Counted from the stretch's first letter, positions 1-9,733 are shown. The stretch is 64,000 bases of DNA from CAVVSQ01 sp963848825 (GCA_963848825.1 CAWKFA010000015.1:1116001-1180000), one strand, 5' to 3'. Translations and numbers: made by a program. The notes: generated by a model not told the origin, from the letters alone.

Positions 1-1538
1 CCGGAGGCAATCGATGGCCAAGACGATCAGCAAACTTGCGAAAAGCGAAGTTCTTGGGCGCTGCACCAACGTTACCAGCAGGCCCTCAAGAAAGAGAAGA
101 CCAAGATTTTGGACGAGTTCGTAGCCATGGCCGGGTTTCATCGCAAACATGGAATTCGATTACTCGGCGGCAGCCGGACCGCTGCGGCGGAAGCCCCAGC
201 CGTTGGTCGCCGGACGTATGATGAGGCGGTACGGGAAGCCCTCGTCGTCCTCTGGGAAGCGGCCGACCGGATCTGCGGAAAGCGTCTCAAGGCGATTCTG
301 GCCAATCTCATTACGGCCCTGGAGAGGCATGGCCACTTGGCCCTGGACGCTACGGTTCGTCAGCGTCTTCTTTCGGTCAGTGCGGCTACCATCGACCGCC
401 TGTTAGCCACCGTGCGTGGCAAAGCGAGCCATCGCAAGAAGCGCAAAGTGCAAACCAAGCCGAGTAAACAGGTTCCTATTCGAACCTTTGCGGACTGGAA
501 CGAGCCATTGCCAGGATTCCTTGAGATCGATTTTGTTTCGCACGGTGGCAGTTCGGTGCAGGGAACATTTTTGTGGAGTCTCGTGGCCACGGACGTTTGT
601 TCGGGTTGGACGGAGGCGATTCCCCTGGTGGCTCGGGAGCAATCGTTGGTAACCGAGGGCTTGGAAGTGATGCGTCGTCAGTTCCCGGTGCCGATTCTTG
701 GGATCGACACGGACAATGACAGTGCTTTCATCAATGATACGCTGCTGGCTTATTGCCAAAACCAGAAACTCGAATTTACACGTTCGCGGGCCTACCAGAA
801 GAATGATCAGGCCTGGATTGAGCAGAAAAATGGTGCTGTGGTCCGGCGATTCATTGGTTACGAACGCTTCTCAGGAGTAGTAGCGGGGCAGTGCCTTGCC
901 CAATTATTTCAGGCCGTGCGTTTGTTTGTGAATTATTTTCAACCGTCGTTCAAGCTCAAGTCCAAGAAACGTGAGGGTGCCAAGGTGAAGAAGTTCTATC
1001 ACAAACCCGCCACCCCGTGCGAGCGACTTTTGGGGCACGCCTCGGTTACGGAAGCCAACAAGGAGAAGTTGCGTTCCGACCGGAGTCCCCTGGATCCCTT
1101 GGAGCTTTTGCACCGGATTCGGGACAGTCAATCGGCTTTAGCCTCGCTGGGTTCAGGAGAATTGGGCAGTGGTCTGGGCCGGGAGAGTTTGGAGCAATTT
1201 CTCGCGAAGCTACCGGAGTTGTGGCGCACGGGGAGGTGCGCCCAACTCATCGGACAAAGGATTCACAGGCCCGCTCGTGGCGAACCCGGAAGGACCCCTT
1301 TGAGAGCGTATGGCCCGAAATCCTATTGAGGCTCCAGGAAACCCCGGACGCTACCGCCAAGTCCTTGTGGGAGCGGTTGCAAAAAGAGTATCCCGGTCGG
1401 TTCCCAAAGGGCCAGCTACGGACCTTGCAGCGGCGCATGCGGGAATGGCGTCGCGTGATGGCCCGCGAACTCGTTTACACTTGCTTGGACGGAAAGAGCG
1501 TGCGTGAAAGGCTGCTCGTTATTGGGGCGGACAAGTAA
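1..1538 (+). CDS. DDE integrase-type IS transposase, 5' cut by window edge, frameshifted
   Basis: Retroviral-integrase-fold transposase that cuts and joins insertion-sequence ends. The frame is open from base 1, and the residues reading ALHQRYQQALKKEKTKILDEF match the helical N-terminus of this family, so the true start lies at or left of the edge. The catalytic triad is visible as Asp in LEIDFVSHGG, Asp in GIDTDNDSAF and Glu in NDQAWIEQKNG. Near base 1234 the frame slips by -1 in a G run (reading WRTG then EVRPTHRTKDSQ), after which the C-terminal domain continues to the stop at 1538. A single missing G explains this; no classic slippery heptamer is present, so programmed frameshifting is unlikely. 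The element's terminal repeats were not found. Confidence 0.8.
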
Positions 1539-1584
1539 ACCTAACCATTACCGGCCATATTCAAGGCTGCCAGGCGATTCGCGC

Positions 1585-1641
1585 GTGCGGGGGCGGCAAC
1601 TCCAGTCGGCCTACGGCCTCCTTCCGTTGCCGCCCCCGCAC
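1585..1641. other. Strong hairpin downstream of transposase
   Basis: Two perfectly complementary 16-base arms (1585-1600 and 1626-1641, GTGCGGGGGCGGCAAC and its complement) flank a loop that itself contains a GGCCTACGGCC palindrome. It lies 46 bases after the transposase stop. There is no clear T tract on either side, so it may be a terminator, part of the IS end, or a stand-alone palindromic repeat. Confidence 0.6.
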
Positions 1642-1726
1642 CGGTGGTTTTTGTGTTCTGGCTACGGTAACATATTCGGATGAGGCAACACGGTGGGGAT
1701 TTCTAATTGTCGCTAAACACACCCGG

Positions 1727-1898
1727 CGACTTTCACATCGACCGATTCCTCTGGAATAACTCTGCTGAAAGTCGTAGTCCGGTTCATGGCACATCCTTCC
1801 AGCCCTCGTTGGGCCAGCTGATGAAAAGAAATCACTCTCACCAGCAAGGTACGCCGCTTTTTTCTCTTCCGCTAGAACACTACTTTCGAGAATACCTC
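1727..1898 (-). mobile_element. Solo right-end fragment of an IS256-family element
   Basis: This stretch is nearly the same as 3856-4015, the terminal repeat and transposase 5' end of the intact IS256-family element downstream. Read on the minus strand it starts with the same terminal repeat (GAGGTATTCTCGAAAGT) and runs through the ribosome-binding region into the first transposase codons, where similarity stops abruptly. It is therefore a truncated second copy, left by an incomplete insertion or a deletion next to the 3' end of the WD40 gene. Confidence 0.8.
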
Positions 1899-2571
1899 TG
1901 GACCGACTTGCCAATCACATTTATCGTCTCGGCATTAGTCTTGCAAAATCCCATACATTCACAGTTCCGTCCGAGTGCGTACTAACAAGCGTCTTACAGT
2001 CAGGGCTGATAGCTATGGAACCAGCCCTACTGAAATGGCGATGCCCCAAGAGATTGCCGGAATGTGCATCCCAGAAAACGATCCTTGCCCCAGACGTTAC
2101 ACCAGCTATAGTGCCGCCATCTGCCGCATACGCCAAGGACCAAACAGGAGAATCCTGAAAGCTAAAATCGGCAGTTAGAACAGCCTGTCTCTCTCCCGTT
2201 GATAAGTTCCACAATTCGACAATACACGAGGTGCCAAGCGCTAAACCGCTAACAGCCAGACATTTTCCTTCAGGGCCAAGCACCATGGAACACCCGGAAC
2301 GCATGTGAGAATCACCAAACTGTTTTACCGCAATCCGTCGAGACAAGTCCCAAATTCTGAAAACGCAGTCATCTGTCATGGAAACCAAACACTTTCCATT
2401 TGAAGTGAAGCCAATTGAGATCACTGGAAGGCTGTGCTCAAGTTGCGCCAATTCCTTGCTGGTCGCAACTTCCCAAAGCCGCACCGTCTCGTCAAGGCCG
2501 CCTGCAACCAAGTACTTGCTATCTTGGGAAAACGAAACGGCATAAACCGGATACCGTAGTTGTTTCTGATC

Positions 2572-4015
2572 GAGGTATTGTCAAATGTTGTGTTCCAGAA
2601 TCTGGGAATTAAGCGGCGTCCTGCAACACTCCATCCACAAAAATCCTGCCCTGGAGAAGAAGAGTCAAACGCTCCGAACCATGGAGTCGGTGCCATTTCT
2701 TCTGGGCCGCCTGGGCGAGCTTGAACATCATGGCCAGGCTGGTTTTCCTGGTGCCATTGCCCTTGGTTCTTCGGTGGCGTAGGCGTATGGTCGCAAAGGT
2801 CGATTCGATCGGATTCGTCGTCCGCAAATGTATCCATTGCTCCGCCGGGAAATCGTAAAACGTCAGCAACTGCTCTCGATCTTTGCGGAGACATTCACAA
2901 GCCCCATCGTACTTCGCCTGGTATTTCGCCAGGAAGGTCTCAAACGCCTTGTTCGCTTGCTCGCGGGTCTCGGCCATCCAGATCTCGTGCAGGTCGGCCT
3001 TGGCTCGGGGCTGGACGCTCTTGGGCATTTTGCTGAGCACATTGGCTGTCTTGTGCACCCAGCAGCGTTGCTCCCGCGTCTCCGTGTAGACCGTGCGTAA
3101 CGCTCCCCAAAAACCCATGGCGCCATCTCCCGTTGCCAACTTGGGAGCTATCGTCAAGCCACGCTGTCGCAGATCCACGAGTAGCTCGGTCCAGCTCTGG
3201 ATGCTTTCGCGATAGCCATCCATGACGGCAAGCAATTCCTTGTGGCCATCTGCCGTCGCCCCCATGACCACCAGCAGACATTGCCGCTGGTTTTCCGTGT
3301 CTTCCAGGCGAACGTTCACGTGGATACCGTCCGCCCAAATGTAAACATACTGCTTCCCCGTGAGGTCACGGCGGCTCCACTGCTCGTATTCCGCCGTCCA
3401 CTGGTCTTTCAGGCGAACGATGACATTCGGACTGAACCCCTTGGCCTGTTCGCCGAGCAAGGTTTGCAAGGCCTCCGAGAAATCTCCGGTCGAAATCCCT
3501 TTGAGGTAAAGCCAGGGAATAAACTCCTCGATGGTTTTGCTTCGCCGCAGGTACGGGGGCAAAAGCGCTGAACTGAACTGGACCCTTTCGCTCTTGATTG
3601 GCGAATTGTCACGGACTCGTGGCGCTTGCACTTCCAGGGCCCCAGCTCCGGTCACAATCTTCCGGGCCGGCTGGTAGCCGTTGCGAACCACCAGGCGATT
3701 GCCACACTCGTCCCGCCGGCCGTCCTGCTCTTGGAGAAATCCTTGTACCTCGGCTTCGATGGCCTGCTGAAGCATCTGCTGAGCGCCCCGACGAACCACC
3801 TGATCGAGCAGGCTGCGTCCCTCGAAATGCTCACGGAAGTTGGCGACCTCCACATCGACCGTTTCCTCTGGAATAACGCTGCTGAAAGTCGTAGTCTGGT
3901 TCATGGCGTATCCTTCCAGCCCTCGTTGGGCCAGCTGATGAAAAGAAATCACTCTCACCAGCAGGATACGCCGCTTTTTTCTCCTCCGCTAGAACACAAC
4001 TTTCGAGAATACCTC
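2572..4015 (-). mobile_element. IS256-family insertion sequence with 7-bp target duplication
   Basis: The ends are imperfect inverted repeats: 2572 onward reads GAGGTATTGTCAAATGTTGT and the complement of 4015 backward reads GAGGTATTCTCGAAAGTTGT. The flanks carry a 7-bp direct repeat TCTGATC at 2565-2571 and 4016-4022. Length is 1,444 bp, normal for the family. One transposase gene fills the element. The clean duplication and intact transposase point to a recent insertion. Confidence 0.93.
2609..3904 (-). CDS. IS256-family (Mutator-type) transposase
   Basis: Intact transposase of about 431 residues. The DDE triad is recognisable: Asp in VYIWADGIHVN, Asp in KLATGDGAMGFWGAL and Glu in TTNPIESTFATIR. 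The family hallmark C/D-x2-H region reads QRCWVHKTANVL. I chose the ATG at 3904 (MNQTTTFSSV) because GGAAGG lies about 8 bases upstream; an upstream in-frame start at 3958 would add 18 unlikely residues. The protein moves its own element by a circular copy-out pathway in this family. Confidence 0.93.
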   Translation of the reverse strand: MNQTTTFSSVIPEETVDVEVANFREHFEGRSLLDQVVRRGAQQMLQQAIEAEVQGFLQEQDGRRDECGNRLVVRNGYQPARKIVTGAGALEVQAPRVRDNSPIKSERVQFSSALLPPYLRRSKTIEEFIPWLYLKGISTGDFSEALQTLLGEQAKGFSPNVIVRLKDQWTAEYEQWSRRDLTGKQYVYIWADGIHVNVRLEDTENQRQCLLVVMGATADGHKELLAVMDGYRESIQSWTELLVDLRQRGLTIAPKLATGDGAMGFWGALRTVYTETREQRCWVHKTANVLSKMPKSVQPRAKADLHEIWMAETREQANKAFETFLAKYQAKYDGACECLRKDREQLLTFYDFPAEQWIHLRTTNPIESTFATIRLRHRRTKGNGTRKTSLAMMFKLAQAAQKKWHRLHGSERLTLLLQGRIFVDGVLQDAA

Positions 4016-4439
4016 TCTGATCTGGCCGAGGATGTCCTATTAAGATACAACGTTCTTCCCCAGTCGCGGTATCCCAGAGTCGGACACTTCCATCCGAGCT
4101 TCCCGATGCAAGCAATTTCCCATCTAAAGAAAATGCCAAAGCCCCGACCTGGGAAATATGTCCCTTCAGCGTATATCTTAGCCGGCCAGAGTCCAAGTCC
4201 CATAGTACTACTACTCCATTCACGTCTCCTACTGCCAAGGTTTTTCCGTCCGGCGAGAATTCAACACTTAGCGCTTCGCTATTATGCCCGACGAGAGTCT
4301 TGAGCCAACCGGGTGTCCAAAAGTAGTTGAAATAAATCCAAACCGCCAAAGCAAGCAAACTGCATAGCGCCGCAAAAGAATACTTTGCACGCAAAAACCA
4401 GTGCCTTTTTCTTGGCGGCAGTTCACAGCAAGCGCCCAT

Positions 4440-4825
4440 TTAACAATTCCAATCTTTGTTTGATTGCATTTCTTCGTCAGCCTTACTGAGGGGGGAGTAG
4501 CGTATAATGGGTAATAGGGCTTCCACTCTTTGGGTACATCTCCAGGATAAAAGACATGACCCACTCCACCTTTGTTGCCGTCGTCAAGGTATATGATGGT
4601 TCCATCTGCAAACTTTATCTCAATTGCTATGTGACTTGCGCCAATCCAATCCCACCCATATTTCCAACTCATTCCTTTAACCTGGAAATACTTTAAAAAT
4701 TGCTTATTCAAATCAGCTTGGAGGCCTTTTGTATCCTTATTGTATTTGTCAGCCCAGCCCGCACAATTCCCAAAATACCCTGTAATAAAAGGCCATTTGA
4801 AATGCGATGCATCCAAACCTGATTC
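4440..4825 (-). pseudogene. C-terminal tip of an Rhs/YD-repeat protein, cut by ISL3
   Basis: The frame (ESGLDASHFKW, GYFGNCAGWADKYNK, IEIKFADGTIIYLDDGNKGG, HVFYPGDVPKEWKPYYP) looks like the variable C-terminal domain of a planctomycetal Rhs protein; it has no function I recognise. Its 5' side is truncated at the ISL3 boundary. Near 4490 a run of C residues breaks the frame: one extra C would give a tail (LSKADEEMQSNKDWNC) whose stop TAA abuts the WD40 ATG, and one fewer C would end it at once. Without a change the frame overruns the WD40 start, so an indel is likely. Asn-Cys and His residues are compatible with a papain-like or NlpC-like fold, but that is speculation. Confidence 0.6.
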
Positions 4826-6236
4826 GTTCTTCCGGCTTTTAAGTGGGTGAGGGCGCCAGCTTCAGGCCCCCGCGATGGAAGTAGATGGCTTTGATGAAGT
4901 TGTCCACGTTGCGATAGTCGCGAGCCGTGTACTTTACCCACTGGATCTTGGAGTTCAATCCCTCGCTCACCGCGTTGGTGATGCCATGTTTCAGGTAGGT
5001 CAGAACATTGGCCAAGCGTTTTTTCAACATCCTGGCTTTTTCGATCATCGGTTTTAGTCGGCTATGGGTCGCCCATTGATACCACCAGTGGAAATGCTTG
5101 CGTGCCGGACCTTCATAATGGTAATCCCACAACACCATCCCCTGTTCCTTCAGTGCCCAGGCCCGCGCGGTTTTCAGTTTACTTTGCCGCAGTTCGCGAA
5201 ATTCACGCCACTGATCGTCCGCAATGTTGTCGGGATGCCGCAGCTATTGATAACGCGTCCCCACCAACCGCTCGTCCCCGCTTTTGCGAAGTTCCCGGTT
5301 CTCGTTGCGCCGCACTTTATCGACCCCTTCGCCCAAGTGTTTGGCCACGTGAAACTTGTCAAACACGATCTTGTCTTGGGCCTGCGGCACGTGCTCACGT
5401 ACCGATTGCTCATAGGCCTCCCACATGTCCATCGCCACACCGCGTATGGCAGCCATCTGCCTGACTTTCAGTGTGGGCCAAAAGCCGTCGAGGCTCGCCT
5501 TGTCGCGGCCCACCGCGATGTACAGCACCCGGCCCTGGTTAAGATCGTTCACCAGCGTCAGATAGCGATGTCCTTTGCGATAGGCTTTCTCGTCTACGCC
5601 CAAGTAAGGAATCGGCTCCGCTTGCCGTCGCGCCAAACCACGCTCGACCGTGCGCGCCATGATGCCATGCACCTCATCCCAGGAAAGTCCCAGACGCTTG
5701 GCGACCGCGCTCTGGCTGGCCGCCAGGAGCCAATCAATCGCCAAGCGCTCTCGAACAGGGCCGTGAAAGTGCCCACCCGGTTCCGCCCATGGCAACCGCA
5801 CCACACGCACGCCGTGCTCCGCGCAATTCGTCCGCGGCGCCGACGCGTACAGCATCGTTTGATACTGACATGTGTCCAGGTGCCGCCACGTTCGCTCCGG
5901 ACTGTGATCATAGACCGGGCACGGCTTGCCGCACTCCGGGCACATCCAGTTCGCCTGGGTTTCATGTGCCAGGTGAATATGCACTTTCCCGTCGTTCACC
6001 TCCAATTCGACTCGCTCCACGAACCAAGGTGCCGACAGACCCAAAACCTGCTGGTAAAGTTGTCGATCTTGCATCGCCAAATCCTCCCGAGTGATTTGGC
6101 CAACTTAGCAATCCATCGGTCGCGCGGCCCCTCCAACAAGCAAATTTCTCAAAACCCCATCTTCGGCAACCCAACGTCATCCATCAGCGTCTTTCCTTCC
6201 AGAGGGATTTTTTACCCACTCAAAACCCAGAAGAAC
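4826..6236 (-). mobile_element. ISL3-family insertion sequence
   Basis: Terminal inverted repeats are visible: 4826 onward reads GTTCTTCCGGCTTTTAAGTG and the complement of 6236 backward reads GTTCTTCTGGGTTTTGAGTG. About 1.4 kb with a single transposase gene reading from right to left. I could not find a convincing 8-bp target duplication. It separates two pieces of Rhs coding sequence (6237-6390 and 4440-4825), so it either inserted in that gene or joined two fragments through a later deletion. Confidence 0.85.
4839..6080 (-). pseudogene. ISL3-family transposase with in-frame amber stop
   Basis: The N-terminal zinc-binding domain is present (MCPECGKPCPVYDH, then RTNCAEHGVRVVRLPW), followed by the ISL3 DDE domain (YLGVDEKAYRKGHRYLT, AAIRGVAMDMWEAY, IVFDKFHVAKHL) and the C-terminal part with the catalytic Glu region (HGITNAVSEGLNSKIQW). 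A TAG at about 5246-5248 lies in frame between TRYQ and LRHPDNIADDQW; one base change from TGG would restore a continuous protein of about 413 residues. The frame is otherwise open, so this is a nonsense mutation rather than an indel, and the copy is probably inactive by itself. Confidence 0.88.
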
Positions 6237-6390
6237 CTATTTGATAGAACGGCGGTCCGCCGACAACGATAGCAACGTCGCCCCGCACGGTTATGTCGGT
6301 CCCTGGTACGTTGACAGGTCTGATATACATCCTGACTTCCAATCCGCTTGGGTCCAATGCCTTCGCGCGTAAGTATTGGATATTGGAATT
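6237..6390 (-). pseudogene. Rhs/YD-repeat fragment ending the conserved core
   Basis: The minus-strand frame reads YLRAKALDPSGLEVRMY then IRPVNVPGTDITVRGDVAI, running into the ISL3 end. DPSGLE is the usual closing motif of Rhs cores, after which the variable C-terminal domain starts. The piece has no start codon and is cut off on both sides, by the TPR gene region upstream and by the ISL3 element downstream. Confidence 0.6.
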
Positions 6391-6426
6391 AGTACCGAAC
6401 CTTGCGGATCATTTTTTTGATACTTA

Positions 6427-7683
6427 CTATCTCGTTCGCACATTGGGTAGGATGTGCCACGCCTTCCCTTCCAAGAAGGCGCCTAGGGCAGCCCTTTCGC
6501 TTGTTTTTGGATCTGGAGCTAATTGGATTGCAGCTTGTTGCAGGACTATGGCTTCGTCAAACTTGCCAGCCTCGGCAGCGCTTGCCGCCATGAGATTCAG
6601 CCACTGGAGTTCCGAGGTTCCTCCTCCCCATTTGAGTTCTTGGGCATACTTAACAGCCCTATCGCCATCGCGAACGTCCGCGTCTGGGCAACTTGCTAAT
6701 AACCACGCGATGCTTTCGCGATAAACTGAATTGTTTGGCTCAATGCTTAAGGCTTTCTCAAAGCTATTCAGAGCCTCCCGATAGCGCCGAAGGCTGATGA
6801 GTGTCCAACCGAGATTCTGATATGCGGGAGCATAATCCGGGGACAGTGCTATAGCCCTCTGACAGTCGACAAACGCATTCTCGGTATCGCCCTTTTCCAG
6901 CCAGGCTAAAGCGCGGCCAACCAGACATTCAACGCCCTCGGCCTGGTGCTTTAGCGATTCTGTGTAGTCCTCAATGGCCGAAGTAACGTCACCCTTGCTT
7001 AATCGGACTTGTGCGCGAACATGGAACGCGATTGCCAACCAGCGCGTTTTTCGCCGGATTGCCTCGGCGGAGTCCGTTAGTGCAAGATCCAATTGCCTCA
7101 TTCTCAGGTGGGCACTCGCACGGGCAGCATAGGAATCCGCCGAAGCCGGCTTCATCTTGATGGCCATATTTAAATCCGACATCGCTTGCTCCAGGCGACC
7201 TAGATTGGAGTAACAGTTAGCGCGCCCCAAGAGGGCATGCTCATCTCTCGAGTCAAGAATTATCGCCTCCGTATAATCATCGAGCGCCTTTTCGTATTGG
7301 CAGATGTTGTACCATGCAGTAGCGCGGTGGTAGAAGACCTTATTAAGGCCGCGATCCAAAGAAATGGCCCGTGTCAAATCCACTATAGCTTCCTCGGGAC
7401 GTTTTAGTGACAAGAAAAGCTGCCCACGATCAAGGAAGGTCGCACCGTCTGCGGGCATCAGCCGAACAGCTTGATTATAATCATCGAGCGCAGCTACCCA
7501 GTTGCCCAGGCGTTCCCATACCCACGCTCTAACGCGATACAATTGAGAGATTTCACGGTTAGAGCCCAATGCGCGGTTCAGATGCGCAATCGCCTTTTCA
7601 TAATTGCGTCGTCGAAAACACCACAGGGCCCGGAGTAACAACACATACATGATTAAGGTCCCAGTGTAAGTAACTATTGTCAA
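6427..7683 (-). CDS. Membrane-anchored TPR-repeat protein
   Basis: About 418 residues. A short hydrophobic N-terminus (TYTGTLIMYVLLLRALW) is followed by around ten tandem tetratricopeptide repeats from residue 25 onward (for example EKAIAHLNRALGSN, EEAIVDLTRAISLDR, EKALDDYTEAIILDS, REALNSFEKALSIEPN). TPR solenoids bind other proteins. The last part (RAVKYAQELKWGGG, KFDEAIVLQQAAIQLAP) matches the C-terminus of many planctomycetal TPR proteins. The tracked start is a TTG at 7683; the ATG at 7650 is also possible. It lies between two pieces of a broken Rhs gene, so it either arrived by recombination or shared a locus with several Rhs units. Confidence 0.8.
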   Translation of the reverse strand: MTIVTYTGTLIMYVLLLRALWCFRRRNYEKAIAHLNRALGSNREISQLYRVRAWVWERLGNWVAALDDYNQAVRLMPADGATFLDRGQLFLSLKRPEEAIVDLTRAISLDRGLNKVFYHRATAWYNICQYEKALDDYTEAIILDSRDEHALLGRANCYSNLGRLEQAMSDLNMAIKMKPASADSYAARASAHLRMRQLDLALTDSAEAIRRKTRWLAIAFHVRAQVRLSKGDVTSAIEDYTESLKHQAEGVECLVGRALAWLEKGDTENAFVDCQRAIALSPDYAPAYQNLGWTLISLRRYREALNSFEKALSIEPNNSVYRESIAWLLASCPDADVRDGDRAVKYAQELKWGGGTSELQWLNLMAASAAEAGKFDEAIVLQQAAIQLAPDPKTSERAALGAFLEGKAWHILPNVRTR

Positions 7684-7689
7684 ACGGAC

Positions 7690-8833
7690 GCCTTACGGGC
7701 CTCCAATTTGTGCGGGTGGCTGCAAAGGAGGCGGAGTCCTGGCTGAGCCACCGCCCGGTATGCGAATCGTAATACCGTGCCCGGTTGTATTGCAGGCCGG
7801 TTTCGACATCGAGTTCCCGTCCAGTTCAGGCATAACGGCCGCGGTCGCTTGAACTTGTCTCGCTGGTGAGGATGTTGCCAAATGCCCCGTAATTGATGGA
7901 ATCCACCACGCCCGCGGAGTTATTGATCACGTTGCGCACAGACCCGCGAATGTCCGTCAAAGTCCAGCTGGGGGTAAAGGAGGAGCCATTGTAGGCCAGC
8001 TCGGCGAAGAGCTGATCGACCACGTCGCCGCGTAAATACCGAGTTTTCAAAGAACCGCTGCCATCGAGGTCGGCCAGCACGTTCCAGCGGGAATTGCCGG
8101 TACTGCCCTTGAGGGCAGGGTTCCAGCCGTCCTGCACGAATTTCGTGACCACGGGGGAGCCGGCGCCGGCTCCATCCGCATCGTAGGACTGCTGGATGCG
8201 GTTGCCGAATGCATCATAAGTGTAGGTGACCACGAGGTCAAGCGTGACGGTGCCGGTGAGGTGGTGGTCGGCCACGGTCAGCTCATTGCGGTTGTCGTAC
8301 TTGTAATCCCAGGTATCGGTGGCGTTGCTCTTGCCGGTTTCGTTGCCTTCGGCGTCGTAGGTGTAGGTCCAGAGCCCATCGTTGGTCACCTCGTTGCCGG
8401 TGGTGGTCGAGTAGCCGCTGTTGGTGCGGTTGCCGGTGGCGTCGTAGGTGAAGGTAGCGTTGGTGTCGCCCAGGAGCTGGTTGGTGGCATCGTAGGTATA
8501 GGTGGTGATCACCGCGGTCATGGTGGTCCGGGTCAGCATCTCGGCTTGCAGGTTGCCGGCGGCATCGTAGAAGTAGTTGTAATTATCGAGGTTGGCGCTG
8601 GCGGTTGCGTGCTTGATGCCGGTGATGCGGCCGGCATCGTCGTAATTATAAATGGTCGAAGCTACCAACGCCCCGGGGGAACCCGAGCTGTAACGCTTGA
8701 GGCTGGTGGGCTGGTTTAAGGCGTTGAAGGCCTGCTCGACGTGGACGACGGTAGTGCCCCCCTTGGAAAAGGTCAACGTGGCCAGGCGATTGGAGAGGAA
8801 AAGACTGCCATATTGGAATTGGGAAAACAGCTA
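7690..8833 (-). pseudogene. Rhs/YD-repeat core, truncated at both ends with opal stop
   Basis: YD-type repeats are obvious (YNYDDAGRITGIKH, YFYDAAGNLQAE, YTYDATNQLLGD, FTYDATGNRTNSG, YTYDAEGNETGKS, YTYDAFGNRIQQSYD), followed by the Rhs core end (LTDIRGSVRNVINNSAGVVD, YGAFGNILTSE). At 7826-7828 a TGA replaces the Trp codon expected in RYAWTGRELD; beyond it the frame continues through LDVETGLQYNRARYYD and THTGRWLSQD-like sequence. Upstream the frame closes at about 8833, far short of a normal Rhs N-terminus. Rhs proteins form shells around C-terminal toxins. This copy has lost its N-terminus, its delivery domain and its toxin and is non-functional. Confidence 0.87.
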
Positions 8834-9072
8834 AGTACGTACGGAGCACGGGCCGTTCAGGAACGGTTTTTTTTTGCGCGTCAGGGAAAGCTGAAGGAAC
8901 GCACGAACCAGTCTCTCTCGTTGGGGGAATCACCGTCTCGCCAAACTGGTATATCAGGGGAGTGACCCTACACTGCCGTATCAGGCGTTGGTGATCCGAG
9001 AGAGCGCCAAGCTTTTCTAAGGGTTTGCCCCTTGGGGACGATAGGCGTTCTCGGCTCGTGAGCCCGGTTCAG

Positions 9073-9733
9073 CTAGTGGGGGTCTTGCTCCCTTGACGTC
9101 GTTGATAGTACCGCGCCCACCCCCAGGCGGGCCAACACAATCGGCAAGATGATGCCGAGGAGTTGCGGCCCGCGGCGGCGGCCCGCTTGAAACTTTTTCA
9201 GTTCTTCGTGGAGGGGTCCGGCTTCGGCCTGGTATTCCTTGTGAGGCAGTTGTGCGACAGCCGCTTCGAGATCGCGGAGCAGGTCGGGTCCGCTGGTTTG
9301 GTGTTCACGATGGAAAGCGGTGAGTTTTGTCGAGGATGTAGTGGCGTCCTTGCAGGCCGGGATGGCAGAACACCTGGCGGCCGGCGACCATGTGGAAGGC
9401 GATGCGGCAGAAGCGGTCGGCGACGCAGATGCGAACAGCGCACGCCTTCTTTCCGAGGGTCTTCCAATGGTGTCCCAAGACGTTGAAGTGGTGGTTGCAA
9501 AGGACCAGGTTATCGGCAATGCCAAGGATGGCGGCAAACGCACGGCGGAGTACCTGGGAGCCTGGAAGAAATGCAATCCGCACGCGAAATGACGACCGAG
9601 CCGCGCACGCAGGGGAATCCCAAAGTAAGCGGTGGGATCGCGACCGGACGAAAAACCGCTTACTCCGCGAGTACGCTACGTGCACGGCTCGGCAATCGCT
9701 GGCCTGCTCGTCGCGACCTTGGGCTTTCGGCAT
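9073..9733 (-). pseudogene. Transposase C-terminal remnant, frameshifted
   Basis: Two overlapping minus-strand frames join at about 9325 into one protein-like stretch: ILGIADNLVLCNHHFNVLG, KACAVRICVADRFCRIAFHM, GRHYILDK then LTAFHREHQTSG, EAAVAQLPHKEYQAEA, RRRGPQLLGIILPIVLARLG, ending STTSREQDPH. Conserved Arg/Cys/His pattern and this C-terminal architecture recall transposase C-termini that are abundant in Gemmata-type genomes, but I cannot name the IS family safely. The N-terminal half with the catalytic domain is absent, so it is a decayed copy. Confidence 0.45.

Larger units (their letters stand above)
1921..4439 (-). pseudogene. WD40-repeat membrane-anchored protein, interrupted by IS256
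   Basis: The 5' part (4439 to 4016) encodes a short cytoplasmic N-terminus, one membrane helix (about residues 20-38, SFAALCSLLALAVWIYF) and two WD40 blades (FSPDGKTLAVGDVNG, GSSDGSVRLWD). The 3' part (2571 to 1921) encodes further blades (VSFSQDSKYLVAGG, SVWSLAY-type segments, HSDGTVNVWDF). Removing the inserted element and one copy of its 7-bp target duplication fuses the halves exactly in frame (GHPRPDQ then KQLRYPVYAV), giving about 355 residues. WD40 propellers are protein-interaction scaffolds; the partner is unknown. The start lies directly after the Rhs C-terminal fragment, suggesting the two were once co-transcribed. Confidence 0.88.

Noticed and set aside
1200..1260. Programmed -1 frameshift in the first transposase
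   Set aside because: The site is a plain G run without an X-XXY-YYZ heptamer or a clear downstream stimulator, and similar breaks occur in many non-mobile genes here, so a missing base is more likely.
5064..6272. 402-codon plus-strand open frame
   Set aside because: It lies opposite the ISL3 transposase, whose motifs are clear; the plus-strand product is rich in His, Pro and Arg, as expected from antisense of GC-rich coding DNA.
7826..7828. Selenocysteine at the TGA in the Rhs core
   Set aside because: The position is a structural Trp in Rhs proteins with no redox context, and the gene is already truncated at both ends; a nonsense mutation is the simpler reading.
8261..8719. 152-codon Gly/Val-rich plus-strand open frame
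   Set aside because: Antisense of the YD repeats; its Gly-Val periodicity mirrors the repeat on the other strand.
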